The notes below the pieces were generated by a model. It saw only the letters and a list, made by a program, of their open reading frames with translations, had not been told where the DNA came from and did not search any database. Shown in pieces: positions 36,059 through 49,305 of a stretch of DNA of 64,000 nucleotides. Each line of letters opens with the position of its first letter. The stretch's first letter is position 1. The DNA comes from Argentina anserina (lineage: Eukaryota; Streptophyta; Magnoliopsida; Rosales; Rosaceae), in the NCBI RefSeq assembly GCF_933775445.1, contig NC_065874.1, forward strand, positions 20,716,501-20,780,500, read 5' to 3'. Position numbers and translations under genes: made by a program.

Positions 36059-36953
36059 GATACTCAGTTTGAAAGAAACACACTCCCACACTTGCAAAAC
36101 TCTCAAATTCAATAGAAACTCGCATCTGAAAGCCTTACAGAAAGATACTCAAACGAGAAATGAAAAGATACACAATTGGAATAGTAAAGATACGCAAACG
36201 ATGTAAAGATACTCAGTTTGAAAGAAACACACTCCCACACTTGCAAAACTCTCAAATTCAATAGAAACTCGCATCTGAAAGCCTTACAGAAAGATACTCA
36301 AACGAGAAATGAAAAGATACACAATTGGAATAGTAAAGATACGCAAACGATGTAAAGATACTCAGTTTGAAAGAAACACACTCCCACACTTGCAAAACTC
36401 TCAAATACAATAGAAACTCGCATCAGAAGCCTTACAGAAAGATACTCAAACGAGAAATGAAAAGATACACAATTGGAATAGTAAAGATACGCAAACGATG
36501 TAAAGATACACAATTGGAATAGTAAAGATACGCAAACGATGTAAAGATACTCAGTTTGAAAGAAACACACTCTCACACTTGCAAAACTCTCAAATTCAAT
36601 AGAAACTCGCATCAGAAAGCCTTACAGAAAGATACTCAAACGAGAAATGAAAACATACACAATTGGAATAGTAAAGATACGCAAACGATGTAAAGATACT
36701 CAGTTTGAAAGAAACACACTCCCACACTTGCAAAACTCTCAAATTCAATCGAAACTCGCATCTGAAAGCCTTACAGAAAGATACTCAAACGAGAAATGAA
36801 AAGATACACAATTTGAATAGTAAAGATACGCAAACGATGTAAAGATACTCAGTTTGAAAGAAACACACTCCCACACTTGCAAAACTCTCAAATACAATAG
36901 AAACTCGCATCAGAAGCCTTACAGAAAGATACTCAAACGAGAAATGAAAAGAT
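36059..36953 (+). repeat. 1921-bp-offset duplication, copy 1
   Basis: Monomers at 36059, 36208, 36357, 36546, 36695 and 36844 match 37980, 38129, 38278, 38467, 38616 and 38765. Markers are CTCTCAC at 36546, CAATCGAAAC with GCATCTG at 36695 and CAATTTGAATAG near 36811. These are hallmark variants of the right half of the window and are rare or absent on the left. Confidence 0.88.
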
Positions 36954-37979
36954 ACACAATTGGAATAGTAAAGATACGCAAACGATGTAAAGATACACAA
37001 TTGTAATAGTAAAGATACGCAAACGATGTAAAGATACACAATTGGAATAGTAAAGATACGCAAACGATGTAAAGATACTCAGTTTGAAAGAAACACACTC
37101 CCACACTTGCAAAACTCTCAAATTCAATAGAAACTCGCATCAGAAAGCCTTACAGAAAGATACTCAAACGAGAAATGAAAAGATACACAATTGGAATAGT
37201 AAAGATACGCAAACGATGTAAAGATACACAATTGGAATAGTAAAGATACGCAAACGATGTAAAGATACACAATTGGAATAGTAAAGATACGCAAACGATG
37301 TAAAGATACTCAGTTTGAAAGAAACACACTCCCACACTTGCAAAACTCTCAAATTCAATAGAAACTCGCATCAGAAAGCCTTACAGAAAGATACTCAAAC
37401 GAGAAATGAAAAGATACACAATTGGAATAGTAAAGATACGCAAACGATGTAAAGATACTCAGTTTGAAAGAAACACACTCCCACACTTGCAAAACTCTCA
37501 AATACAATAGAAACTCGCATCAGAAGCCTTACAGAAAGATACTCAAACGAGATATGAAAAGATACACAATTGGAATAGTAAAGATACGCAAACGATGTAA
37601 AGATACACAATTGGAATAGTAAATATACGCAAACGATGTAAAGATACTCAGTTTGAAAGAAACACACTCCCACACTTGCAAAACTCTCAAATTCAATAGA
37701 AACTCGCATCAGAAAGCCTTACAGAAAGATACTCAAACGAGAAATGAAAACATACACAATTGGAATAGTAAAGATACGCAAACGATGTAAAGATACTCAG
37801 TTTGAAAGAAACACACTCCACACTTGCAAAACTCTCAAATACAATAGAAACTCGCATCAGAAGCCTTACAGAAAGATACTCAAACGAGAAATGAAAAGAT
37901 ACACAATTGGAATAGTAAAGATACGCAAACGATGTAAAGATACACAATTGGAATAGTAAAGATACGCAAACGATGTAAA
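36954..37979 (+). repeat. Three-box monomers and first ACTCCACAC monomer
   Basis: Starts are 37074 (231 bp), 37305 (149 bp), 37454 (189 bp), 37643 (149 bp) and 37792 (188 bp), preceded by the boxes of the 230-bp monomer 36844. TTGTAATAG occurs near 37002. Monomer 37792 lost one C (CACTCCACAC for CACTCCCACAC); six later monomers share this deletion. GAGATATGAAAAG (near 37551) is private. Confidence 0.82.
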
Positions 37980-38874
37980 GATACTCAGTTTGAAAGAAAC
38001 ACACTCCCACACTTGCAAAACTCTCAAATTCAATAGAAACTCGCATCTGAAAGCCTTACAGAAAGATACTCAAACGAGAAATGAAAAGATACACAATTGG
38101 AATAGTAAAGATACGCAAACGATGTAAAGATACTCAGTTTGAAAGAAACACACTCCCACACTTGCAAAACTCTCAAATTCAATAGAAACTCGCATCTGAA
38201 AGCCTTACAGAAAGATACTCAAACGAGAAATGAAAAGATACACAATTGGAATAGTAAAGATACGCAAACGATGTAAAGATACTCAGTTTGAAAGAAACAC
38301 ACTCCCACACTTGCAAAACTCTCAAATACAATAGAAACTCGCATCAGAAGCCTTACAGAAAGATACTCAAACGAGAAATGAAAAGATACACAATTGGAAT
38401 AGTAAAGATACGCAAACGATGTAAAGATACACAATTGGAATAGTAAAGATACGCAAACGATGTAAAGATACTCAGTTTGAAAGAAACACACTCTCACACT
38501 TGCAAAACTCTCAAATTCAATAGAAACTCGCATCAGAAAGCCTTACAGAAAGATACTCAAACGAGAAATGAAAACATACACAATTGGAATAGTAAAGATA
38601 CGCAAACGATGTAAAGATACTCAGTTTGAAAGAAACACACTCCCACACTTGCAAAACTCTCAAATTCAATCGAAACTCGCATCTGAAAGCCTTACAGAAA
38701 GATACTCAAACGAGAAATGAAAAGATACACAATTTGAATAGTAAAGATACGCAAACGATGTAAAGATACTCAGTTTGAAAGAAACACACTCCCACACTTG
38801 CAAAACTCTCAAATACAATAGAAACTCGCATCAGAAGCCTTACAGAAAGATACTCAAACGAGAAATGAAAAGAT
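37980..38874 (+). repeat. 1921-bp-offset duplication, copy 2
   Basis: This repeats 36059-36953, including CTCTCAC, CAATCGAAAC and CAATTTGAATAG. It departs in monomer 38765, which has two boxes where 36844 has three. The following monomer (38954) starts GAAACTCAG and has CTCCCAATCTTGC. Confidence 0.88.
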
Positions 38875-39102
38875 ACACAATTGGAATAGTAAAGATACGC
38901 AAACGATGTAAAGATACACAATTGGAATAGTAAAGATACGCAAACGATGTAAAGAAACTCAGTTTGAAAGAAACACACTCCCAATCTTGCAAAACTCTCA
39001 AATTCAATAGAAACTCGCATCAGAAAGCCTTACAGAAAGATACTCAAACGAGAAATGAAAACATACACAATTGGAATAGTAAAGATACGCAAACGATGTA
39101 AA

Positions 39103-41769
39103 GATACTCAGTTTGAAAGAAACACACTCCCACACTTGCAAAACTCTCAAATTCAATAGAAACTCGCATCAGAAAGCCTTACAGAAAGATACTCAAACGA
39201 GAAATGAAAAGATACACAATTGGAATAGTAAAGATACGCAAACGATGTAAAGATACACAATTGTAATAGTAAAGATACGCAAACGATGTAAAGATACACA
39301 ATTGGAATAGTAAAGATACGCAAACGATGTAAAGATACTCAGTTTGAAAGAAACACACTCCCACACTTGCAAAACTCTCAAATTCAATAGAAACTCGCAT
39401 CAGAAAGCCTTACAGAAAGATACTCAAACGAGAAATGAAAACATACACAATTGGAATAGTAAAGATACGCAAACGATGTAAAGATACTCAGTTTGAAAGA
39501 AACACACTCCCACACTTGCAAAACTCTCAAATTCAATAGAAACTCGCATCTGAAAGCCTTACAGAAAGATACTCAAACGAGAAATGAAAAGATACACAAT
39601 TGGAATAGTAAAGATACGCAAACGATGTAAAGATACTCAGTTTGAAAGAAACACACTCCCACACTTGCAAAACTCTCAAATTCAATCGAAACTCGCATCT
39701 GAAAGCCTTACAGAAAGATACTCAAACGAGAAATGAAAAGATACACAATTGGAATAGTAAAGATACGCAAACGATGTAAAGATACTCAGTTTGAAAGAAA
39801 CACACTCCCACACTTGCAAAACTCTCAAATACAATAGAAACTCGCATTAGAAGCCTTATAGAAAGATACTCAAACGAGAAATGAAAAGATACACAATTGG
39901 AATAGTAAAGATACGCAAACGATGTAAAGATACACAATTGGAATAGTAAAGATATGTAAACGATGTAAAGATACTCAGTTTGAAAGAAACACACTCCCAC
40001 ACTTGCAAAACTCTCAAATTCAATAGAAACTCGCATCTGAAAGCCTTACAGAAAGATACTCAAACGAGAAATGAAAAGATACACAATTGGAATAGTAAAG
40101 ATACGCAAACGATGTAAAGATACACAATTGGAATAGTAAATATACGCAAACGATGTAAAGATACTCAGTTTGAAAGAAACACACTCCCAATCTTGCAAAA
40201 CTCTCAAATTCAATAGAAACTCGCATCAGAAAGCCTTACAGAAAGATACTCAAACGAGAAATGAAAACATACACAATTGGAATAGTAAAGATACGCAAAC
40301 GATGTAAAGATACTCAGTTTGAAAGAAACACACTCCCACACTTGCAAAACTCTCAAATTCAATAGAAACTCGCATCTGAAAGCCTTACAGAAAGATACTC
40401 AAACGAGAAATGAAAAGATACACAATTGGAATAGTAAAGATACGCAAACGATGTAAAGATACTCAGTTTGAAAGAAACACACTCTCACACTTGCAAAACT
40501 CTCAAATTCAATAGAAACTCGCATCAGAAAGCCTTACAGAAAGATACTCAAACGAGAAATGAAAACATACACAATTGGAATAGTAAAGATACGCAAACGA
40601 TGTAAAGATACTCAGTTTGAAAGAAACACACTCCCACACTTGCAAAACTCTCAAATTCAATAGAAACTCGCATCAGAAAGCCTTACAGAAAGATACTCAA
40701 ACGAGAAATGAAAACATACACAATTGGAATAGTAAAGATACGCAAACGATGTAAAGATACTCAGTTTGAAAGAAACACACTCCCACACTTGCAAAACTCT
40801 CAAATACAATAGAAACTCGCATCAGAAGCCTTACAGGAAGATACTCAAACGAGAAATGAAAAGATACACAATTGGAATAGTAAAGATACGCAAACGATGT
40901 AAAGATACACAATTGGAATAGTAAAGATACGCAAACGATGTAAAGATACTCAGTTTGAAAGAAACACACTCCCACACTTGCAAAACTCTCAAATTCAATA
41001 GAAACTCGCATCTGAAAGCCTTACAGAAAGATACTCAAACGAGAAATGAAAAGATACACAATTGGAATAGTAAAGATACGCAAACGATGTAAAGATACTC
41101 AGTTTGAAAGAAACACACTCCCACACTTGCAAAACTCTAAAATACAATAGAAACTCGCATCAGAAGCCTTACAGAAAGATACTCAAACGAGAAATGAAAA
41201 GATACACAATTGGAATAGTAAAGATACGCAAACGATGTAAAGATACACAATTGGAATAGTAAAGATACGCAAACGATGTAAAGATACTCAGTTTGAAAGA
41301 AACACACTCTCACACTTGCAAAACTCTCAAATTCAATAGAAACTCGCATCAGAAAGCCTTACAGAAAGATACTCAAACGAGAAATGAAAAGATACACAAT
41401 TGGAATAGTAAAGATACGCAAACGATGTAAAGATACTCAGTTTGAAAGAAACACACTCCCACACTTGCAAAACTCTCAAATTCAATCGAAACTCGCATCT
41501 GAAAGCCTTACAGAAAGATACTCAAACGAGAAATGAAAAGATACACAATTTGAATAGTAAAGATACGCAAACGATGTAAAGATACTCAGTTTGAAAGAAA
41601 CACACTCCCACACTTGCAAAACTCTCAAATACAATAGAAACTCGCATCAGAAGCCTTACAGAAAGATACTCAAACGAGAAATGAAAAGATACACAATTGG
41701 AATAGTAAAGATACGCAAACGATGTAAAGATACACAATTGGAATAGTAAAGATACGCAAACGATGTAAA
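39103..41769 (+). repeat. 2667-bp HOR, copy 1
   Basis: It contains the TTGTAATAG three-box monomer (39103-39333), the CAATCGAAAC monomer, GCATTAGAAGCCTTATAG (near 39846), GATATGTAAACG (near 39950), TAAATATACGC with CTCCCAATCTTGC (40139-40195) and TTACAGGAAGATAC (near 40833). The whole marker series repeats 2667 bp downstream. Confidence 0.9.
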
Positions 41770-44436
41770 GATACTCAGTTTGAAAGAAACACACTCCCAC
41801 ACTTGCAAAACTCTCAAATTCAATAGAAACTCGCATCAGAAAGCCTTACAGAAAGATACTCAAACGAGAAATGAAAAGATACACAATTGGAATAGTAAAG
41901 ATACGCAAACGATGTAAAGATACACAATTGTAATAGTAAAGATACGCAAACGATGTAAAGATACACAATTGGAATAGTAAAGATACGCAAACGATGTAAA
42001 GATACTCAGTTTGAAAGAAACACACTCCCACACTTGCAAAACTCTCAAATTCAATAGAAACTCGCATCAGAAAGCCTTACAGAAAGATACTCAAACGAGA
42101 AATGAAAACATACACAATTGGAATAGTAAAGATACGCAAACGATGTAAAGATACTCAGTTTGAAAGAAACACACTCCCACACTTGCAAAACTCTCAAATT
42201 CAATAGAAACTCGCATCTGAAAGCCTTACAGAAAGATACTCAAACGAGAAATGAAAAGATACACAATTGGAATAGTAAAGATACGCAAACGATGTAAAGA
42301 TACTCAGTTTGAAAGAAACACACTCCCACACTTGCAAAACTCTCAAATTCAATCGAAACTCGCATCTGAAAGCCTTACAGAAAGATACTCAAACGAGAAA
42401 TGAAAAGATACACAATTGGAATAGTAAAGATACGCAAACGATGTAAAGATACTCAGTTTGAAAGAAACACACTCCCACACTTGCAAAACTCTCAAATACA
42501 ATAGAAACTCGCATTAGAAGCCTTATAGAAAGATACTCAAACGAGAAATGAAAAGATACACAATTGGAATAGTAAAGATACGCAAACGATGTAAAGATAC
42601 ACAATTGGAATAGTAAAGATATGTAAACGATGTAAAGATACTCAGTTTGAAAGAAACACACTCCCACACTTGCAAAACTCTCAAATTCAATAGAAACTCG
42701 CATCTGAAAGCCTTACAGAAAGATACTCAAACGAGAAATGAAAAGATACACAATTGGAATAGTAAAGATACGCAAACGATGTAAAGATACACAATTGGAA
42801 TAGTAAATATACGCAAACGATGTAAAGATACTCAGTTTGAAAGAAACACACTCCCAATCTTGCAAAACTCTCAAATTCAATAGAAACTCGCATCAGAAAG
42901 CCTTACAGAAAGATACTCAAACGAGAAATGAAAACATACACAATTGGAATAGTAAAGATACGCAAACGATGTAAAGATACTCAGTTTGAAAGAAACACAC
43001 TCCCACACTTGCAAAACTCTCAAATTCAATAGAAACTCGCATCTGAAAGCCTTACAGAAAGATACTCAAACGAGAAATGAAAAGATACACAATTGGAATA
43101 GTAAAGATACGCAAACGATGTAAAGATACTCAGTTTGAAAGAAACACACTCTCACACTTGCAAAACTCTCAAATTCAATAGAAACTCGCATCAGAAAGCC
43201 TTACAGAAAGATACTCAAACGAGAAATGAAAACATACACAATTGGAATAGTAAAGATACGCAAACGATGTAAAGATACTCAGTTTGAAAGAAACACACTC
43301 CCACACTTGCAAAACTCTCAAATTCAATAGAAACTCGCATCAGAAAGCCTTACAGAAAGATACTCAAACGAGAAATGAAAACATACACAATTGGAATAGT
43401 AAAGATACGCAAACGATGTAAAGATACTCAGTTTGAAAGAAACACACTCCCACACTTGCAAAACTCTCAAATACAATAGAAACTCGCATCAGAAGCCTTA
43501 CAGGAAGATACTCAAACGAGAAATGAAAAGATACACAATTGGAATAGTAAAGATACGCAAACGATGTAAAGATACACAATTGGAATAGTAAAGATACGCA
43601 AACGATGTAAAGATACTCAGTTTGAAAGAAACACACTCCCACACTTGCAAAACTCTCAAATTCAATAGAAACTCGCATCTGAAAGCCTTACAGAAAGATA
43701 CTCAAACGAGAAATGAAAAGATACACAATTGGAATAGTAAAGATACGCAAACGATGTAAAGATACTCAGTTTGAAAGAAACACACTCCCACACTTGCAAA
43801 ACTCTCAAATACAATAGAAACTCGCATCAGAAGCCTTACAGAAAGATACTCAAACGAGAAATGAAAAGATACACAATTGGAATAGTAAAGATACGCAAAC
43901 GATGTAAAGATACACAATTGGAATAGTAAAGATACGCAAACGATGTAAAGATACTCAGTTTGAAAGAAACACACTCTCACACTTGCAAAACTCTCAAATT
44001 CAATAGAAACTCGCATCAGAAAGCCTTACAGAAAGATACTCAAACGAGAAATGAAAACATACACAATTGGAATAGTAAAGATACGCAAACGATGTAAAGA
44101 TACTCAGTTTGAAAGAAACACACTCCCACACTTGCAAAACTCTCAAATTCAATCGAAACTCGCATCTGAAAGCCTTACAGAAAGATACTCAAACGAGAAA
44201 TGAAAAGATACACAATTTGAATAGTAAAGATACGCAAACGATGTAAAGATACTCAGTTGAAAGAAACACACTCCCACACTTGCAAAACTCTCAAATACAA
44301 TAGAAACTCGCATCAGAAGCCTTACAGAAAGATACTCAAACGAGAAATGAAAAGATACACAATTGGAATAGTAAAGATACGCAAACGATGTAAAGATACT
44401 CAGTTTGAAAGAAACACACTCCCACACTTGCAAAAC
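41770..44436 (+). repeat. 2667-bp HOR, copy 2
   Basis: The marker series of copy 1 recurs in the same order (TTGTAATAG, GCATTAG with CTTATAG, GATATGTAAACG, CTCCCAATCTTGC, CAGGAAGATAC). One difference is the head near 43802: CTCTCAAATAC here, CTCTAAAATAC in copy 1 (41135). The last 200 bases depart: monomer 44248 is 147 bp with CAGTTGAAAG. Confidence 0.88.
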
Positions 44437-45451
44437 TCTCAAATTCAACAGAAACTCGCATCTGAAAGCCTTACAGAAAGATACTCAAACGAGAAATGAA
44501 AAGATACACAATTGGAATAGTAAAGATACGCAAAACGATGTAAAGATACTCAGTTTGAAAGAAACACACTCCCACACTTGCAAAACTCTCAAATACAATA
44601 GAAACTCGCATCAGAAGCCTTACAGAAAGATACTCAAACGAGAAATGATAAGATACACAATTGGAATAGTAAAGATACGCAAACGATGTAAAGATACACA
44701 ATTGGAATAGTAAAGATACGCAAACGATGTAAAGATACTCAGTTTGAAAGAAACACACTCTCACACTTGCAAAACTCTCAAATTCAATAGAAACTCGCAT
44801 CAGAAAGCCTTACAGAAAGATACTCAAACGAGAAATGAAAACATACACAATTGGAATAGTAAAGATACGCAAACGATGTAAAGATACTCAGTTTGAAAGA
44901 AACACACTCCCACACTTGCAAAACTCTCAAATTCAATCGAAACTCGCATCTGAAAGCCTTACAGAAAGATACTCAAACGAGAAATGAAAAGATACACAAT
45001 TGGAATAGTAAATATACGCAAACGATGTAAAGATACTCAGTTTGAAAGAAACACACTCCCACACTTGCAAAACTCTCAAATACAATAGAAACTCGCATCA
45101 GAAGCCTTACAGAAAGATACTCAAACGAGAAATGAAAAGATACACAATTGGAATAGTAAAGATACGCAAACGATGTAAAGATACACAATTGGAATAGTAA
45201 AGATACGCAAACGATGTAAAGATACTCAGTTTGAAAGAAACACACTCCCACACTTGCAAAACTCTCAAATTCAATAGAAACTCGCATCAGAAAGCCTTAC
45301 AGAAAGATACTCAAACGAGAAATGAAAAGATACACAATTGGAATAGTAAAGATACGCAAACGATGTAAAGATACACAATTGGAATAGTAAAGATACGCAA
45401 ACGATGTAAAGATACACAATTGGAATAGTAAAGATACGCAAACGATGTAAA
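44395..45451 (+). repeat. Block with a 150-bp monomer between the 2667- and 3854-bp units
   Basis: Starts are 44395 (150 bp), 44545 (189), 44734 (149), 44883 (149), 45032 (189) and 45221 (231). Monomer 44395 carries TTCAACAGAAAC and an inserted A (ACGCAAAACGATG near 44531). Together with the one-T loss at 44248, this is the densest cluster of private indels in the right half. Confidence 0.85.
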
Positions 45452-46911
45452 GATACTCAGTTTGAAAGAAACACACTCCACACTTGCAAAACTCTCAAAT
45501 ACAATAGAAACTCGCATCAGAAGCCTTACAGAAAGATACTCAAACGAGAAATGAAAAGATACACAATTGGAATAGTAAAGATACGGAAACGATGTAAAGA
45601 TACACAATTGGAATAGTAAAGATACGCAAACGATGTAAAGATACTCAGTTTGAAAGAAACACACTCCCACACTTGCAAAACTCTCAAATTCAATAGAAAC
45701 TCGCATCTGAAAGCCTTACAGAAAGATACTCAAACGAGAAATGAAAAGATACACAATTGGAATAGTAAAGATACGCAAACGATGTAAAGATACTCAGTTT
45801 GAAAGAAACACACTCCCACACTTGCAAAACTCTCAAATTCAATAGAAACTCGCATCTGAAAGCCTTACAGAAAGATACTCAAACGAGAAATGAAAAGATA
45901 CACAATTGGAATAGTAAAGATACGCAAACGATGTAAAGATACTCAGTTTGAAAGAAACACACTCTCACACTTGCAAAACTCTCAAATTCAATAGAAACTC
46001 GCATCAGAAAGCCTTACAGAAAGATACTCAAACGAGAAATGAAAACATACACAATTGGAATAGTAAAGATACGCAAACGATGTAAAGATACTCAGTTTGA
46101 AAGAAACACACTCCCACACTTGCAAAACTCTCAAATTCAATAGAAACTCGCATCAGAAAGCCTTACAGAAAGATACTCAAACGAGAAATGAAAACATACA
46201 CAATTGGAATAGTAAAGATACGCAAACGATGTAAAGATACTCAGTTTGAAAGAAACACACTCCCACACTTGCAAAACTCTCAAATACAATAGAAACTCGC
46301 ATCAGAAGCCTTACAGGAAGATACTCAAACGAGAAATGAAAAGATACACAATTGGAATAGTAAAGATACGCAAACGATGTAAAGATACACAATTGGAATA
46401 GTAAAGATACGCAAACGATGTAAAGATACTCAGTTTGAAAGAAACACACTCCCACACTTGCAAAACTCTCAAATTCAATAGAAACTCGCATCTGAAAGCC
46501 TTACAGAAAGATACTCAAACGAGAAATGAAAAGATACACAATTGGAATAGTAAAGATACGCAAACGATGTAAAGATACTCAGTTTGAAAGAAACACACTC
46601 CCACACTTGCAAAACTCTCAAATACAATAGAAACTCGCATCAGAAGCCTTACAGAAAGATACTCAAACGAGAAATGAAAAGATACACAATTGGAATAGTA
46701 AAGATACGCAAACGATGTAAAGATACACAATTGGAATAGTAAAGATACGCAAACGATGTAAAGATACTCAGTTTGAAAGAAACACACTCTCACACTTGCA
46801 AAACTCTCAAATTCAATAGAAACTCGCATCAGAAAGCCTTACAGAAAGATACTCAAACGAGAAATGAAAACATACACAATTGGAATAGTAAAGATACGCA
46901 AACGATGTAAA

Positions 46912-47695
46912 GATACTCAGTTTGAAAGAAACACACTCCCACACTTGCAAAACTCTCAAATTCAATCGAAACTCGCATCTGAAAGCCTTACAGAAAGATA
47001 CTCAAACGAGAAATGAAAAGATACACAATTTGAATAGTAAAGATACGCAAACGATGTAAAGATACTCAGTTTGAAAGAAACACACTCCCACACTTGCAAA
47101 ACTCTCAAATACAATAGAAACTCGCATCAGAAGCCTTACAGAAAGATACTCAAACGAGAAATGAAAAGATACACAATTGGAATAGTAAAGATACGCAAAC
47201 GATGTAAAGATACTCAGTTTGAAAGAAACACACTCCCACACTTGCAAAACTCTCAAATTCAATAGAAACTCGCATCTGAAAGCCTTACAGAAAGATACTC
47301 AAACGAGAAATGAAAAGATACACAATTGGAATAGTAAAGATACGCAAACGATGTAAAGATACTCAGTTTGAAAGAAACACACTCCCACACTTGCAAAACT
47401 CTCAAATACAATAGAAACTCGCATCAGAAGCCTTACAGAAAGATACTCAAACGAGAAATGAAAAGATACACAATTGGAATAGTAAAGATACGCAAACGAT
47501 GTAAAGATACACAATTGGAATAGTAAAGATACGCAAACGATGTAAAGATACTCAGTTTGAAAGAAACACACTCTCACACTTGCAAAACTCTCAAATTCAA
47601 TAGAAACTCGCATCAGAAAGCCTTACAGAAAGATACTCAAACGAGAAATGAAAACATACACAATTGGAATAGTAAAGATACGCAAACGATGTAAA
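46912..47695 (+). repeat. 784-bp tandem duplication, copy 1
   Basis: The unit is five monomers: 149+148+149+189+149. It contains CAATCGAAAC with GCATCTG, CAATTTGAATAG and CTCTCAC. It is followed directly by a second copy. Confidence 0.88.
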
Positions 47696-48479
47696 GATAC
47701 TCAGTTTGAAAGAAACACACTCCCACACTTGCAAAACTCTCAAATTCAATCGAAACTCGCATCTGAAAGCCTTACAGAAAGATACTCAAACGAGAAATGA
47801 AAAGATACACAATTTGAATAGTAAAGATACGCAAACGATGTAAAGATACTCAGTTTGAAAGAAACACACTCCCACACTTGCAAAACTCTCAAATACAATA
47901 GAAACTCGCATCAGAAGCCTTACAGAAAGATACTCAAACGAGAAATGAAAAGATACACAATTGGAATAGTAAAGATACGCAAACGATGTAAAGATACTCA
48001 GTTTGAAAGAAACACACTCCCACACTTGCAAAACTCTCAAATTCAATAGAAACTCGCATCTGAAAGCCTTACAGAAAGATACTCAAACGAGAAATGAAAA
48101 GATACACAATTGGAATAGTAAAGATACGCAAACGATGTAAAGATACTCAGTTTGAAAGAAACACACTCCCACACTTGCAAAACTCTCAAATACAATAGAA
48201 ACTCGCATCAGAAGCCTTACAGAAAGATACTCAAACGAGAAATGATAAGATACACAATTGGAATAGTAAAGATACGCAAACGATGTAAAGATACACAATT
48301 GGAATAGTAAAGATACGCAAACGATGTAAAGATACTCAGTTTGAAAGAAACACACTCTCACACTTGCAAAACTCTCAAATTCAATAGAAACTCGCATCAG
48401 AAAGCCTTACAGAAAGATACTCAAACGAGAAATGAAAACATACACAATTGGAATAGTAAAGATACGCAAACGATGTAAA
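47696..48479 (+). repeat. 784-bp tandem duplication, copy 2
   Basis: Same five-monomer order; this copy has AATGATAAG near 48244 where copy 1 has AATGAAAAG. The right 3854-bp copy contains only one 784-bp unit, also with AATGATAAG (near 51312), so it matches this copy at its end. Confidence 0.88.
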
Positions 48480-49305
48480 GATACTCAGTTTGAAAGAAAC
48501 ACACTCCCACACTTGCAAAACTCTCAAATTCAATCGAAACTCGCATCTGAAAGCCTTACAGAAAGATACTCAAACGAGAAATGAAAAGATACACAATTGG
48601 AATAGTAAAGATACGCAAACGATGTAAAGATACTCAGTTTGAAAGAAACACACTCTCACACTTGCAAAACTCTCAAATTCAATAGAAACTCGCATCAGAA
48701 AGCCTTACAGAAAGATACTCAAACGAGAAATGAAAACATACACAATTGGAATAGTAAAGATACGCAAACGATGTAAAGATACTCAGTTTGAAAGAAACAC
48801 ACTCCCACACTTGCAAAACTCTCAAATACAATAGAAACTCGCATCAGAAGCCTTATAGAAAGATACTCAAACGAGAAATGAAAAGATACACAATTGGAAT
48901 AGTAAAGATACGCAAACGATGTAAAGATACACAATTGGAATAGTAAAGATATGTAAACGATGTAAAGATACTCAGTTTGAAAGAAACACACTCCCACACT
49001 TGCAAAACTCTCAAATTCAATAGAAACTCGCATCTGAAAGCCTTACAGAAAGATACTCAAACGAGAAATGAAAAGATACACAATTGGAATAGTAAAGATA
49101 CGCAAACGATGTAAAGATACACAATTGGAATAGTAAATATACGCAAACGATGTAAAGATACTCAGTTTGAAAGAAACACACTCCCAATCTTGCAAAACTC
49201 TCAAATTCAATAGAAACTCGCATCAGAAAGCCTTACAGAAAGATACTCAAACGAGAAATGAAAACATACACAATTGGAATAGTAAAGATACGCAAACGAT
49301 GTAAA

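Larger units (their letters stand above)
45452..49305 (+). repeat. 3854-bp HOR, copy 1
   Basis: It starts with an ACTCCACAC monomer (45452) and includes GATACGGAAACG (G at 45586), CAGGAAGATAC and the two 784-bp subunits. The same start, both markers and the following order recur 3854 bp downstream. Within it, 48719-49223 repeats part of the 2667-bp HOR (GATATGTAAACG, CTCCCAATCTTGC), so the unit is mosaic. Confidence 0.87.
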
